A program made the position numbers and the translations under genes. The notes beneath the pieces were generated by a model. It made no database searches. It was not told the DNA's origin and saw only the letters and a list, made by a program, of their open reading frames with translations. A DNA stretch of 64,000 nucleotides, from contig CANMVC010000001.1 in NCBI GenBank assembly GCA_947501325.1, forward strand, positions 1,426,001 through 1,490,000, written 5' to 3'. Each line of letters opens with the position of its first letter. Position 1 is the first letter of the stretch. This DNA is from an uncultured Sphingomonadaceae bacterium. GTDB lineage: Bacteria > Pseudomonadota > Alphaproteobacteria > Sphingomonadales > Sphingomonadaceae. Positions 16,801 through 25,778 of this stretch are shown here, one piece after another.

Positions 16801-18765
16801 ATGAATAAACGGATGATATTGGCGCTGGCGACCGCGCCACTTCTGATGGCCGCTGATGAGCCGCAAGCCAACACTCCACCAGAGGGTGTTGCAACGGCCT
16901 TCACCAAAGCAGCCAATGCCAGAGTTGCGGCACGCCTGCCGATTGCTGATCAGACCGATTTCGACAATGCCAATCGCGGCTTTCTGGCCAAAATTGAAGA
17001 CGCCCAGATCCTGAATGAAGACGGATCGGTGGCGTGGGAAACCGGCCAGTTTGATTTTATCAAAGACGCGGCCCCCGATACCGTCAACCCGTCCCTCTGG
17101 CGCCAGGGCAAGCTGAACAGCATCCACGGATTGTTCAAGGTGCAGGAGGGCATTTACCAGCTGCGCGGCTATGATCTGGCGCAAATGACCCTGATCACCG
17201 GCAAATCCGGCTGGATAGTCGTCGACCCGCTGACCACGCCGGCTCCTGCCAAAGCAGCCCTGGCACTGGCCAATGACACATTGGGCGCGCGTCCGGTTCA
17301 GGCCGTGATCTTCACCCATAGTCATGGCGATCATTTCGGCGGTGTGAGCGGAGTTATCTCTCCGCAGGAACTACAATATGGCAAGGTGCAGATTATCGCA
17401 CCCCATGGGTTCCTGCGCGAATCCATTGGCGAGAATGTCCTTGCCGGGACCACCATGAATCGCCGGGTGCAATTTCAGTTCGGCACCAATTTGCCCGCCG
17501 GTCCTGCCGGTCATGTCGGCACCGGCCTAGGCCAATATCTGTCGAAAGGCGATCTGGCGCTGCTGCCGCCAACCAAAACGATCAGCAAGGACGGTGAAAC
17601 GCTCGAAATTGATGGAATCACGTTTGCATTCATGGATGCGGGCGAGACAGAGGCACCGGCAGAACTGGTCTTCTACCTGCCCGAATTTAAAGCCCTGCAT
17701 ACTGCCGAAGTCGTCACCCGTAACTTCCACAATGTCCTGACGCCGCGCGGGGCGCTGGTGCGGGACACGCTGAAATGGAGCAAGGTGATTGATGCGATGC
17801 TCGCCAAATATGGGGAGAAATCAGACGTGCTGCTCGCCAGCCATCATTGGCCGACATGGGGCAGCGACAATGTCCAGACGGCGCTGAAAAACCAGCGTGG
17901 ACTATATCGCTATGTTCATGACCAAACCCTGCGACAAGCCAATCAGGGCGCGACCATGCATGAAATTGCCGAGAATATCGGCGAGCCCGATTTTGCCGCA
18001 ACCGATTTTGGCGTGCGTGATTATTACGGCACGCTCAATCACAACAGTAAGGCGGTTTATCAGCGCTATTTCGGCTGGTGGGACGGGGTTCCGGCGCACT
18101 ATCATGAGTTACCGCCCGTCGAGGCATCACGCAAATATGTCGCGGCCATGGGCGGAGCTCCCAAAGCGCTGTCTGTTGGAGAACGCGCCTTTGCCACTGG
18201 CGATTATCGCTGGGCTGCAACCGTCTTCAACCATATTGTCTTTGCCGATCCAACCAATGAAGCGGCCAAGAAATGGCTCGCCTCCACTTATGAGCAATTG
18301 GGCTTTCAGGCCGAGGCGGGGACGTGGCGGAACATCTATCTGTCCGGCGCCAAGGAACTGCGCGAAGGCAATGACAAGGGCGAAGCTATCGCAACCAATA
18401 ATGCACGGGTGCTGAACAGCATTCCGGCGGTCGACCTGTTCGATGCCCTGGCTGCCCGTTTCAATCCGGCGCGGATGAGCAATGCGAGCGGGATCATCCA
18501 GTTCACCTTCCCCGATCGCGGCGAAGCGGTCAGTATTGATCTGGACAAAAGCGTCATGTTCCCGCGTGCCGGAACCAATGACCGTTCGATTGCCCAAATC
18601 ACCGTCAGCCGCACCGACTTTACCCGGATTCTGATGCGGGAAGTCACGCCGCGGGACCTTATTGTCTCGGGCAATATGCGGGTGCTGGGCAATGTTGGCC
18701 TGATGGCCGCGATGTTCGGCGCGCTGGATCCGGTGGATCCGCAGTTCAACATCGTGACACCCTGA
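16801..18765 (+). CDS. SdsA-type alkylsulfatase (metallo-beta-lactamase fold)
   Basis: 654 residues, the size of SdsA1-like secondary or primary alkylsulfatases. A hydrophobic N-terminus (residues 4-18) is likely a signal peptide, placing it in the periplasm. The zinc motif THSHGDH (His173, His175, Asp177, His178) is complete. The later HHWPTWGS, the all-alpha alkylsulfatase dimerisation region (about 390-520) and a C-terminal SCP2-like sterol-carrier domain (about 540-654) fit the family order. It removes sulfate from an alkyl sulfate ester to give an alcohol. It sits between a crotonase and acyl-CoA dehydrogenases, so the released carbon skeleton may be degraded by the neighbours. Confidence 0.9.
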   Translation: MNKRMILALATAPLLMAADEPQANTPPEGVATAFTKAANARVAARLPIADQTDFDNANRGFLAKIEDAQILNEDGSVAWETGQFDFIKDAAPDTVNPSLWRQGKLNSIHGLFKVQEGIYQLRGYDLAQMTLITGKSGWIVVDPLTTPAPAKAALALANDTLGARPVQAVIFTHSHGDHFGGVSGVISPQELQYGKVQIIAPHGFLRESIGENVLAGTTMNRRVQFQFGTNLPAGPAGHVGTGLGQYLSKGDLALLPPTKTISKDGETLEIDGITFAFMDAGETEAPAELVFYLPEFKALHTAEVVTRNFHNVLTPRGALVRDTLKWSKVIDAMLAKYGEKSDVLLASHHWPTWGSDNVQTALKNQRGLYRYVHDQTLRQANQGATMHEIAENIGEPDFAATDFGVRDYYGTLNHNSKAVYQRYFGWWDGVPAHYHELPPVEASRKYVAAMGGAPKALSVGERAFATGDYRWAATVFNHIVFADPTNEAAKKWLASTYEQLGFQAEAGTWRNIYLSGAKELREGNDKGEAIATNNARVLNSIPAVDLFDALAARFNPARMSNASGIIQFTFPDRGEAVSIDLDKSVMFPRAGTNDRSIAQITVSRTDFTRILMREVTPRDLIVSGNMRVLGNVGLMAAMFGALDPVDPQFNIVTP

Positions 18766-18789
18766 ATTCTAACCCTGAGGCATTTTTAG

Positions 18790-19944
18790 ATGCAACGTTT
18801 CAATTTCCCTGTTGTCCAGCCTGATCCGGCGCTTGAAGAGCTGCGCGCCGAGCTGCAGGCATTTCTGAAAGAAGAACGCGAGGCGGGAAATTTCCGTCCC
18901 GAACCGGAATGCTGGATGGCCTCTTCAGACCCCGAATTTTCCAAGAAAATGGGTAGGCGAGGCTGGATTGGGCTGACCTGGTCGAGCCAATATGGCGGCC
19001 ATGATAAAACCGCGCTGGAACGCTATATCGTAACCGAGGAAACCTTGCGCGCGGGCGCTCCGGTCGGTGCGCACTGGATTGCCGACCGGCAACATGCGCC
19101 GATGCTGATTGAACATGGAACCGAGGAGCAAAAGCGCGATATCCTGCCGCGCATTGCCGCGGGGGAATGTTATTTCGCCATTGGTCTTTCCGAACCCGGT
19201 GCCGGTTCCGATCTCGCCAATGTCAAAACCAAGGCGGGAAAAGTGGGAGGTGGCTGGAAAATCAATGGCCAAAAAATCTGGTCCTCCGGCGCGCATATCT
19301 CGCATTATATGGTTGCCATCTTGCGCACCTCGCCAGCCGATGGTCGCAACCGGCATGTTGGTCTTTCGCAAATCATGATCGATCTCAGCCTGCCTGGTGT
19401 GACGATCAAACCGATTACCGATCTGTCCGGCGATGCGCATTTTAACGAAGTCTATTTTGAGGATGTGATTGTTCCCGATGATTGTCTGCTCGGTGAAGAA
19501 GGCGGCGGCTGGAAGCAGGTGACCGGCGAGCTGGCCATGGAACGATCCGGCCCCGAACGGTTTCTGTCCAGCTATATCACGCTCGAAACGGCGCTCCATC
19601 AATTACAGGGCAAGCTGGGATCGGATTCCCATGCGCGCCTTGGCAAGCTGATCGCCAGCCTGCGGACCTTGCGCGGCATGTCCTGGGGCATTGCCAATCT
19701 GCTTCATCAGGGCGTATCGCCCGAAACCGAGGCCGCGCTCGTCAAGGATCTCGGCAATCGTCTGGAAAATGACCTGACCCTGCAAGTCCGGGCCTTGCTC
19801 AACGATCTGCCGGAGGACGAGTGGAGCGATGAAATGCGGCGTATCCTCAATATCGGTATATTGCGATCCCCGCCCAATACGTTGCGCGGTGGTACGACCG
19901 AGGTCATGCGCGGCATTACCGCGCGCCAGTTGGGGTTACGCTAA
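18790..19944 (+). CDS. Acyl-CoA dehydrogenase family protein (pair A, subunit 1)
   Basis: 384 residues. FAD/substrate motifs include CYFAIGLSEPGAGSDLA, KIWSSGAHISHYMVA and a C-terminal RGGTTEVMRGITARQLGLR, typical of the FAD- and CoA-binding end of acyl-CoA dehydrogenases. It dehydrogenates an acyl-CoA to an enoyl-CoA and passes electrons to ETF. Its stop overlaps the start of the next acyl-CoA dehydrogenase gene by one base (TAATG), which suggests coupled synthesis and perhaps a heteromeric enzyme. Confidence 0.9.
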   Translation: MQRFNFPVVQPDPALEELRAELQAFLKEEREAGNFRPEPECWMASSDPEFSKKMGRRGWIGLTWSSQYGGHDKTALERYIVTEETLRAGAPVGAHWIADRQHAPMLIEHGTEEQKRDILPRIAAGECYFAIGLSEPGAGSDLANVKTKAGKVGGGWKINGQKIWSSGAHISHYMVAILRTSPADGRNRHVGLSQIMIDLSLPGVTIKPITDLSGDAHFNEVYFEDVIVPDDCLLGEEGGGWKQVTGELAMERSGPERFLSSYITLETALHQLQGKLGSDSHARLGKLIASLRTLRGMSWGIANLLHQGVSPETEAALVKDLGNRLENDLTLQVRALLNDLPEDEWSDEMRRILNIGILRSPPNTLRGGTTEVMRGITARQLGLR

Positions 19945-20969
19945 TGATCAATATCGAAGGCATGGTCGCTGAAACCGCAGCGAAAATTTTCACCGATCTG
20001 TGCGGACGCGAAGTGCCGCACCAAGCCGAAGCCGGCAACTACCCCCAAGCCTTGTGGGATGCACTAGCCGAAAACGGCCTGGCGCTGGCATGGGTCAGCG
20101 AAGATAATGGCGGCTTTGGTGCGGATTATGATGAAGTATTCGGAGCCATCTGGGTTGCGGCAGAAGCAGCCTCACCGGTGCCCTTTGCCGAGACATTGGT
20201 CGCCAACTGGCTGCTTGATCGGGTGGGCATTGAGATTCCCGATGGCGCGTCCAGCTTTGCCCTGCTCGACGGCAAGACCGCCAGCGTTTCCTTTGCCAGT
20301 GCGGCTGATCATGTAGCCGTCTATAATGCGGGCAAGAGCGAGATTGCCCTCTACAAAACCGCTGATATATCGGCGGGCGATATGCAAGCGCTGTCACCCG
20401 ATGGCGATGTCCGCTTGGACTTTTCTGGCGCTACACCGGTCGCCAGCGCCGCAACCAACTTGTCCCGGCGCGCCGTGGAAGCTTTGATATTGACCGTGCG
20501 CGCCGTGCAAATGGCCTCTGCGATCGAAGCCGCGCTCAATCTTTCCATCGCTTATGTCTCAGACCGCGAGCAATTTGGTCGGCCATTGTCGAAATTTCAG
20601 GCGATCCAGCATCAACTGGCGGTCGCCGCATCGGAAAGCGCGGCCGCGACCATGGCCGCGACGCAGGCGGCCAGCGCCCTCGCCCGAAACGCCGATGATC
20701 CGGAAAAAGCATGGCATGATGCGGTGGTTGCCAAAGTTCAAATTGGTCACAGCGTCGAAGCCGTGACCGTGCCGTTCCATCAGGTGCACGGCGCGATGGG
20801 CTATACGCAGGAATATGACCTGCACCACTACACCCGCCGCCTTTGGGCCTGGCGCGACACATTGGGCAATGAGCATCACTGGTCCAAAACACTCGGCGCT
20901 GAGCTTGCCGTAACGTCACCGGACCAGATTTGGAAAGGCGTGACAACCGGCGCCTGGATTGCTAGTTAA
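19944..20969 (+). CDS. Acyl-CoA dehydrogenase family protein (pair A, subunit 2)
   Basis: 341 residues, shorter than the canonical 380. The middle beta domain is reduced (DGKTASVSFASAADHVAVY onward), while the C-terminal helical domain (SDREQFGRPLSKFQAIQHQL and FHQVHGAMGYTQEYDLHHY) is well kept. Short partners of this kind occur in the alpha2beta2 acyl-CoA dehydrogenases of steroid-type catabolism, where only one active site per dimer is formed. That analogy is inference. It is translationally coupled to the preceding gene. Confidence 0.87.
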   Translation: MINIEGMVAETAAKIFTDLCGREVPHQAEAGNYPQALWDALAENGLALAWVSEDNGGFGADYDEVFGAIWVAAEAASPVPFAETLVANWLLDRVGIEIPDGASSFALLDGKTASVSFASAADHVAVYNAGKSEIALYKTADISAGDMQALSPDGDVRLDFSGATPVASAATNLSRRAVEALILTVRAVQMASAIEAALNLSIAYVSDREQFGRPLSKFQAIQHQLAVAASESAAATMAATQAASALARNADDPEKAWHDAVVAKVQIGHSVEAVTVPFHQVHGAMGYTQEYDLHHYTRRLWAWRDTLGNEHHWSKTLGAELAVTSPDQIWKGVTTGAWIAS

Positions 20970-20982
20970 CTGACCGATTAAA
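20965..20982. promoter_or_regulatory. Putative TetR-type operator, copy 4
   Basis: GTTAACTGACCGATTAAA matches 15 of 18 positions of the copy at 8154. It begins within the last codons of the acyl-CoA dehydrogenase gene and lies 59 bp upstream of the nitronate monooxygenase-like gene. Confidence 0.52.
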
Positions 20983-21041
20983 CCGATTCTCGAGGCGCCT
21001 CGCAGCGTCTCCATTCATTTCAACGCAAGAGGACAAATCCC

Positions 21042-22019
21042 ATGAAAACACGCATCACAGAGCTTTTCGGTATCGAACATCCGATCATTCAGGGCGGGAT
21101 GCACTATGTGGGATTTGCCGAACTCGCGGCAGCAGTTTCCAATGCGGGCGGCTTGGGGATTATCACTGCGCTGACCCAACCTTCGGCCGAAGCTCTGGCC
21201 AATGAGATTGCCAAGTGCAATGACATGACCGACAAACCCTTTGGTGTGAATCTGACCTTCCTGCCGGTGGTCAATGCCCCGGACTATGAAGGCATGGTCA
21301 AGGCGATTATCGAAGGCGGTGTCAAAGTTGTCGAGACGGCTGGCAACAATCCCGTGCAGGTATTGCCTGCGCTTCATGATGCCGGCATCAAGGTCATTCA
21401 TAAATGCACCGCCGTTCGCCATGCTCTGAAAGCGCAATCCATTGGCTGTGATGCGGTTTCCGTTGATGGTTTCGAATGCGGCGGCCACCCTGGTGAAGAT
21501 GATATTCCCAACATGATCCTGCTGCCGCGCGCCGCCGATGAACTGGACATACCCTTTGTCAGCTCCGGCGGACAAGCCGATGCGCGTTCGCTTGTGGCAT
21601 CACTCGCCATGGGTGCAGAGGGCATGAACATGGGCACCCGTTTCATCGCGACGAAAGAAGCGCCGGTGCACCAGAATGTCAAAGACGCCATCGTCGCCGC
21701 CAGCGAGCTCGACACCCGTCTCGTGATGCGTCCGCTGCGCAATACCGAGCGTGTGCTGAACAATCCTGCGGTCGAAAGGCTGCTGGAAATCGAGAAAGAA
21801 AAAGGCGCGGATCTGCAATTTACCGATGTCATCGAGCAAGTAGCCGGCGTCTATCCCAAAATCATGCTGGAAGGCGACATGGACATCGGTGCGTGGAGCT
21901 GCGGCATGGTTGCTGGTCTGATCAATGATATTCCGACCTGTAAGGAGTTGATCGACGGTATCATGAAAGACGCAGAAGAGATTATCAACGGTCGCCTCAA
22001 AGGCTTTCTCGCCGCCTGA
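21042..22019 (+). CDS. NAD(P)H-dependent flavin oxidoreductase / nitronate monooxygenase-like
   Basis: 325-residue TIM-barrel flavoprotein of the 2-nitropropane dioxygenase family. IIQGGMHYVGFAELAAAVSN and GGLGIITAL form the FMN site, and CDAVSVDGFECGGHPGEDDI and GAEGMNMGTRFIAT complete the barrel. Members near CoA catabolic genes are often not nitronate oxidases; the IpdC-like members act in ring opening of steroid-derived acyl-CoAs. That specific role is only a hypothesis here. AGAGGA precedes the ATG. The SDR gene follows after 2 bp. Confidence 0.85.
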   Translation: MKTRITELFGIEHPIIQGGMHYVGFAELAAAVSNAGGLGIITALTQPSAEALANEIAKCNDMTDKPFGVNLTFLPVVNAPDYEGMVKAIIEGGVKVVETAGNNPVQVLPALHDAGIKVIHKCTAVRHALKAQSIGCDAVSVDGFECGGHPGEDDIPNMILLPRAADELDIPFVSSGGQADARSLVASLAMGAEGMNMGTRFIATKEAPVHQNVKDAIVAASELDTRLVMRPLRNTERVLNNPAVERLLEIEKEKGADLQFTDVIEQVAGVYPKIMLEGDMDIGAWSCGMVAGLINDIPTCKELIDGIMKDAEEIINGRLKGFLAA

Positions 22020-22021
22020 TC

Positions 22022-22807
22022 GTGGAGCCCTATCAGAAACTGAGCCGCTCCATTGCCGGCAAGAAAGCAATCGTCACCGGGGCAGCCAGCGGCATGGGCC
22101 GTGCGACCGCGCATCTGTTCGCCTCGGAAGGTGCGATTGTAGCCGTAACCGATCTCGATCAGGGGCGTTGCGACGCCGTTGTCGAGGAAATCGCGACAGC
22201 CGGTTATAGCGGCTCGGCAGAGGCCTGGTCGCTGGATGTCAGCAATCCTGACATCATCAAGGCGGTGGTTGCCGATATCGCTCAGGCCTTTGGTGGTATC
22301 GATATTCTGGTCAACAATGCCGGATTCGCGATTCCGGCAGATGTTGCCGCGGAAAGCTACGAAGACAGCTGGGAGCCGACTCTGGCTGTTATGCTGGCGG
22401 CTCACCAGCGGATGATCCGCGCAGCCCTGCCTCATCTCAAGCAGGCCGAGCATCCCCGGATAGTCAATATCGCGTCAACCGAGGGACTGGGGGCCTCGCC
22501 GGGCAACAGCCCCTATGTCGCAGCCAAACATGGCGTGATCGGTTTGACCAAAGGCCTTGCGGTCGATCTTGGCCGCGAAGGCATCACAGTGAACTGCATC
22601 TGCCCCGGCCCGATCCGCACCGGTATCACCGACGGGATATCCGAAGAGCATAAGACCATTTACGCCAAACGCCGGGTAGCGCTGCGCCGCTATGCCATCC
22701 CGGAAGAAGTTGCGCACATGACCTTGTCCTGCGTGCTGCCCGCCGCCAGTTTCCTGACCGGCGCCGTTATCCCGGTCGATGGCGGCCTAACCATCAAGAA
22801 CGCATGA
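22022..22807 (+). CDS. SDR family oxidoreductase
   Basis: 261 residues with TGAASGMGRATAHLFASEG, acidic TDLDQ after beta-2 (NAD-type), NNAGFA, active-site YVAAKHG and the CPGPIRTG loop. It is a classical short-chain dehydrogenase of unknown substrate. Translation appears to start at GTG 22022, two bases after the preceding stop, without a clear own Shine-Dalgarno, so coupling to the flavin oxidoreductase gene is likely. A hairpin terminator begins at its stop codon. Confidence 0.87.
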   Translation: MEPYQKLSRSIAGKKAIVTGAASGMGRATAHLFASEGAIVAVTDLDQGRCDAVVEEIATAGYSGSAEAWSLDVSNPDIIKAVVADIAQAFGGIDILVNNAGFAIPADVAAESYEDSWEPTLAVMLAAHQRMIRAALPHLKQAEHPRIVNIASTEGLGASPGNSPYVAAKHGVIGLTKGLAVDLGREGITVNCICPGPIRTGITDGISEEHKTIYAKRRVALRRYAIPEEVAHMTLSCVLPAASFLTGAVIPVDGGLTIKNA

Positions 22808-22840
22808 AGCCTCCGGGATCGAGCCCAGAGGCTTCTGCTA
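22806..22840. terminator. Hairpin terminator between convergent genes
   Basis: GAAGCCTC (22806-22813) pairs with GAGGCTTC (22828-22835), with a 14 nt loop and only a weak T-rich tail. It lies between the convergent SDR and RcnB-like genes and may serve both. Confidence 0.55.
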
Positions 22841-22860
22841 TTATCTGATCGCGTCTGCGA

Positions 22861-23259
22861 TTAGCGCAACAGGGCATTGCCAATCACGGCCCCGATAATA
22901 CCACTGGTCACACCGACCAAGACGGCATCATTGCCAGACCGGACCCAATGGTAACCGCGCGGTGCGGTCGCCAAACGATAGGCGCGGGGATTGCTGATCA
23001 CGCGGTAATTGACCGCATGGCGGCGATCAAAGTGCTGTCCTTTGACCCAGCGCTGCTTGGTCGCCACATGGGCGGTGCGCACGACTTTCTGGGTACCAGT
23101 TCCTTTGACGGTCGTCTTCTTGGTAACGACCCGTTTTCCGTCTTTAACCGTCACTGTTTTCTTGACCGTCTTATGGGTGGCGGCCTCAGCCTGTGCGGTT
23201 ACCATCGGCGATATGACCATCGTAGATGCAGCCAATATCATCAGAATCTTTTTCATCAT
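22861..23259 (-). CDS. RcnB family periplasmic protein
   Basis: 132 residues. A signal peptide (residues 1-26, ...TAQAEA) precedes a strongly basic Thr/Lys/Val-rich region (about 27-72). The RcnB-type end follows, with YRLATAPRGYHWVRSGNDAVLV and a final glycine-rich hydrophobic helix (IIGAVIGNALL). RcnB in E. coli is linked to nickel/cobalt homeostasis; most alphaproteobacterial members have no known role. AGGAG stands close to two adjacent ATG codons (23259 and 23256). Confidence 0.82.
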   Translation of the reverse strand: MMKKILMILAASTMVISPMVTAQAEAATHKTVKKTVTVKDGKRVVTKKTTVKGTGTQKVVRTAHVATKQRWVKGQHFDRRHAVNYRVISNPRAYRLATAPRGYHWVRSGNDAVLVGVTSGIIGAVIGNALLR

Positions 23260-23449
23260 AATCTCCTCTTCTACGCGGCACCAACTGCGGCGTCGGAAAC
23301 ATTTATGGCGAAAAACCGTCGCAGAGATTTGTCGGATTTGGGATTTATTGTATCAAATTGTCGCGAGGAGACCGCGTTGTTCATCTGAAAAACAGGTTGA
23401 GCATCTTTTCTTTCCCGGCAATGAGCGGAACAGGTTTTTTACGGGTGAG

Positions 23450-24397
23450 TTAATCGCTTGATACATTCCGTTGGGCCTCCTCATTCACCTTAAGCTCAAA
23501 CACATCCGGTCGCGCATAATGACCGGCTACATCCATATCGAACTTGCCGCGCGTCCGGTCGTCCAAATCGATTTCGGCGGTTAGCAAAGTCTCTTCGCCA
23601 AATACCGGCCCAGCGATCACCTCGCCTGATGGCGCAACGATGCAACTGCCACCATTGATCAGAACCGTATCAGGGTCGTTGCCCTGGACCGCATCAAATT
23701 GCTCTGCGCCTAAACCGATCAGCGCGCGTTCCAGATATTGGCAGGCAGACAGGACAAAGGAACGGCTTTCCAGTGCAATGGTCTGCATAGTCGGCAGCCA
23801 GACCGGGCGGTCATCCACAGTGGAGACACAATAGAAATCAGGCTGCGCGTCATAATAATAGCTGCGAAGCAGCGGCATGTAGTTTTCCCAGCAGATCGCG
23901 CTCACCAATCGCCCGGCGCTGCTGTCCATTACCGGCAGGTCGCTGCCGTCACCCTGTCCCCAGATCAGCCGCTCCATCGCGGTGGGAACCAGCTTGCGGT
24001 GGACGCCAAGCAGTGAGCCGTCACGTTCAAAACCGAAGGTCGAGCAATAGAGAGTCGCGCCTTTGCGCTCGATGGCTCCGACGACCACGGCCATATCATT
24101 GGCGGCGACCGACTCGCTCAGTGCTTCAAATTCGGGCGAACCCAGTGCGATCGCATTGTCCGAATAGAGCCGAAACAATTCCCGCCCGGCATCGTTGCGC
24201 GATCCTACCCTCACGCCAAAATCTACCCCTTTGGGATAACCACCGACAAAAGCTTCCGGAAGCACGACCAATTGGCTTTTTGCTGCCTTAGCATCCGACA
24301 ATAAGTCCGCGAACTTGGTCAGGGTAGCAGGCGTATCGAACGGGTCCGACCCGGCTTGAACGACTGAAACCACACGACTCTTGGAATTGCTGCTCAC
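23450..24397 (-). CDS. Nitrilase / carbon-nitrogen hydrolase
   Basis: 315 residues with the complete Glu-Lys-Cys triad: Glu48 in VVLPEAFVGGYPKG, Lys135 in HRKLVPTAMER and Cys169 in SAICWENYMP. The Cys-Trp-Glu-Asn context is that of true nitrilases and cyanide hydratases rather than amidases. It hydrolyses a nitrile to acid and ammonia. The frame opens at 24469, but GTG 24397 with AGAGG upstream gives the family N-terminus. It is the last gene of a six-gene minus-strand run starting at 29092. Confidence 0.9.
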   Translation of the reverse strand: MSSNSKSRVVSVVQAGSDPFDTPATLTKFADLLSDAKAAKSQLVVLPEAFVGGYPKGVDFGVRVGSRNDAGRELFRLYSDNAIALGSPEFEALSESVAANDMAVVVGAIERKGATLYCSTFGFERDGSLLGVHRKLVPTAMERLIWGQGDGSDLPVMDSSAGRLVSAICWENYMPLLRSYYYDAQPDFYCVSTVDDRPVWLPTMQTIALESRSFVLSACQYLERALIGLGAEQFDAVQGNDPDTVLINGGSCIVAPSGEVIAGPVFGEETLLTAEIDLDDRTRGKFDMDVAGHYARPDVFELKVNEEAQRNVSSD

Positions 24398-24416
24398 GAC
24401 CGATCCTCTTTCTGGC

Positions 24417-25385
24417 TTATGGAGTATCCCACAAAGCCAGAACAGAGCGCAGCGCAGTGACAAATGCAAGCGGCTGGTCGAGCATCAGGTGATGCTCCGC
24501 CTGGGGTACCGCGATCATCGGGATATGGCTGCCACCCAGCTCGCGCAGATAGGCAGCGCTATCGCCATCAAACAATCTGCTATTCTCACCATAGACAATC
24601 GCCTGCCGATGCGGCAGATCCACGATCCGTTGCGGAGCCTGCCGCCATTTCTCCTGGTCATTCTCGCTACGGTGAAAAACTTTCGGGTTGAATTTCCAGG
24701 TCCAACCGCCCTCAACCTGACGCATGCTGTGATAGGCCATATAGTCAAGCAGGAAGGGCGTTTGCACATCCTGAGGCGGCGCCAGAACAAAACGCCCGCG
24801 CGCGGTCTCGTAGTCCGGATAGACATTGGTTGGCCGATCCGTCTTGCCCGAACCAGGAGGTCCGCCGCCGCCTTTAAAATGGGCGGCGAGCTTTTCGGGA
24901 CGCATGATCATAAGGTCACAGATAACCAGACCGCCAAAGCGCTCTCCGGCCAGTTCCATTGCAGTAAGGGCAACTCCGGAGCCAAAACTGTGGGCAATGA
25001 TTTTCGGTTTCACCGGACCGGAAAAAAGATCGAGCGCATCGGCGAGTGCGATCATATCTTCGGCGCGCTGAGCCCCTTCAAACACGGCTCCAATTTCACT
25101 CTCTCCCATACCAGCCAGATCATAGACGATAATGTCATAATCCTCGGCGAGAAAGGGCGCGATAAACGCAAAGCAGCGTGCATGAGCGAGAAAACCGTGC
25201 GTCAGCAATAGCGGCGGGTTGCCGCGTTTGCCCCAGCGGAAATAATGAACCTTATTCCCGCCGACCTCCACAAAGGCTTCTTCACGCGGAACATTGAGCG
25301 CTTCGGTAAACCATGAGGGCAAATCATGCTGATTAGCCCAAAGTTCGACAATATCTGAGCTGCCTGTCGTAACAATATCAGACAA
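24417..25385 (-). CDS. Alpha/beta hydrolase
   Basis: About 322 residues. LLLTHGFLAHARCF is the oxyanion region, the nucleophile elbow is AHSFGSG with Ser, and the late EHHLMLDQP supplies the catalytic His. The frame opens at a TTG (25406) inside the ridA gene. The TTG at 25385 with GAGG upstream and N-terminus SDIVTTGSSDIVELW looks more natural; no ATG or GTG is available nearby, so the start remains uncertain. It overlaps the ridA end by a few bases. It hydrolyses an ester, thioester or C-C bond of unknown identity. Confidence 0.8.
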   Translation of the reverse strand: MSDIVTTGSSDIVELWANQHDLPSWFTEALNVPREEAFVEVGGNKVHYFRWGKRGNPPLLLTHGFLAHARCFAFIAPFLAEDYDIIVYDLAGMGESEIGAVFEGAQRAEDMIALADALDLFSGPVKPKIIAHSFGSGVALTAMELAGERFGGLVICDLMIMRPEKLAAHFKGGGGPPGSGKTDRPTNVYPDYETARGRFVLAPPQDVQTPFLLDYMAYHSMRQVEGGWTWKFNPKVFHRSENDQEKWRQAPQRIVDLPHRQAIVYGENSRLFDGDSAAYLRELGGSHIPMIAVPQAEHHLMLDQPLAFVTALRSVLALWDTP

Positions 25386-25776
25386 CCGCAATCGCCTCGA
25401 TTTCAATCATCAGATCGGGTGAAGCCAGCGCGGAACAGCCGATCAGGGTGAAAGCTACCTGATTTCCCCCGAGAGACCCAAGTATCTCGGGGAAAGCTTC
25501 CGCGCCCTTTTCTTCCGTATAGCCAACGATGAACGCCCGTGCGGAAACGATATTTTCCGGTCCGGCTCCAGCCGATGCCAACGCCTTGCCGAGATTGCTG
25601 CTCGCCATCCGTGCCTGTTCGGCCAGATTGTCCGGCGCCGGATCTCCCGCAGGCGTCCAGGCCACCTGTCCGGAGATAAAGATCATCTTTCCCGGAGTAC
25701 AAGTGGTGACTTGCGAATAGCCAATCGCGCCGGCATCGGGCAGCGTATCAGGGTTGATCCGCTCGATTTCAACCAT
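25378..25776 (-). CDS. RidA family protein
   Basis: 132 residues with the YjgF/RidA fold: FISGQVAWTPAGD, a central ARMASSNLGKALASAGAG helix and a closing LASPDLMIEIEAIAVV. The RidA subfamily detoxifies enamine/imine intermediates; this member lacks the diagnostic Arg-rich ending seen in archetypal RidA (it ends MIEIEAIAVV), so it may be one of the Rid2-7 groups. It starts 2 bp after the crotonase stop and overlaps the hydrolase gene, so it is firmly in the operon. Confidence 0.85.
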   Translation of the reverse strand: MVEIERINPDTLPDAGAIGYSQVTTCTPGKMIFISGQVAWTPAGDPAPDNLAEQARMASSNLGKALASAGAGPENIVSARAFIVGYTEEKGAEAFPEILGSLGGNQVAFTLIGCSALASPDLMIEIEAIAVV

Positions 25777-25778
25777 GG

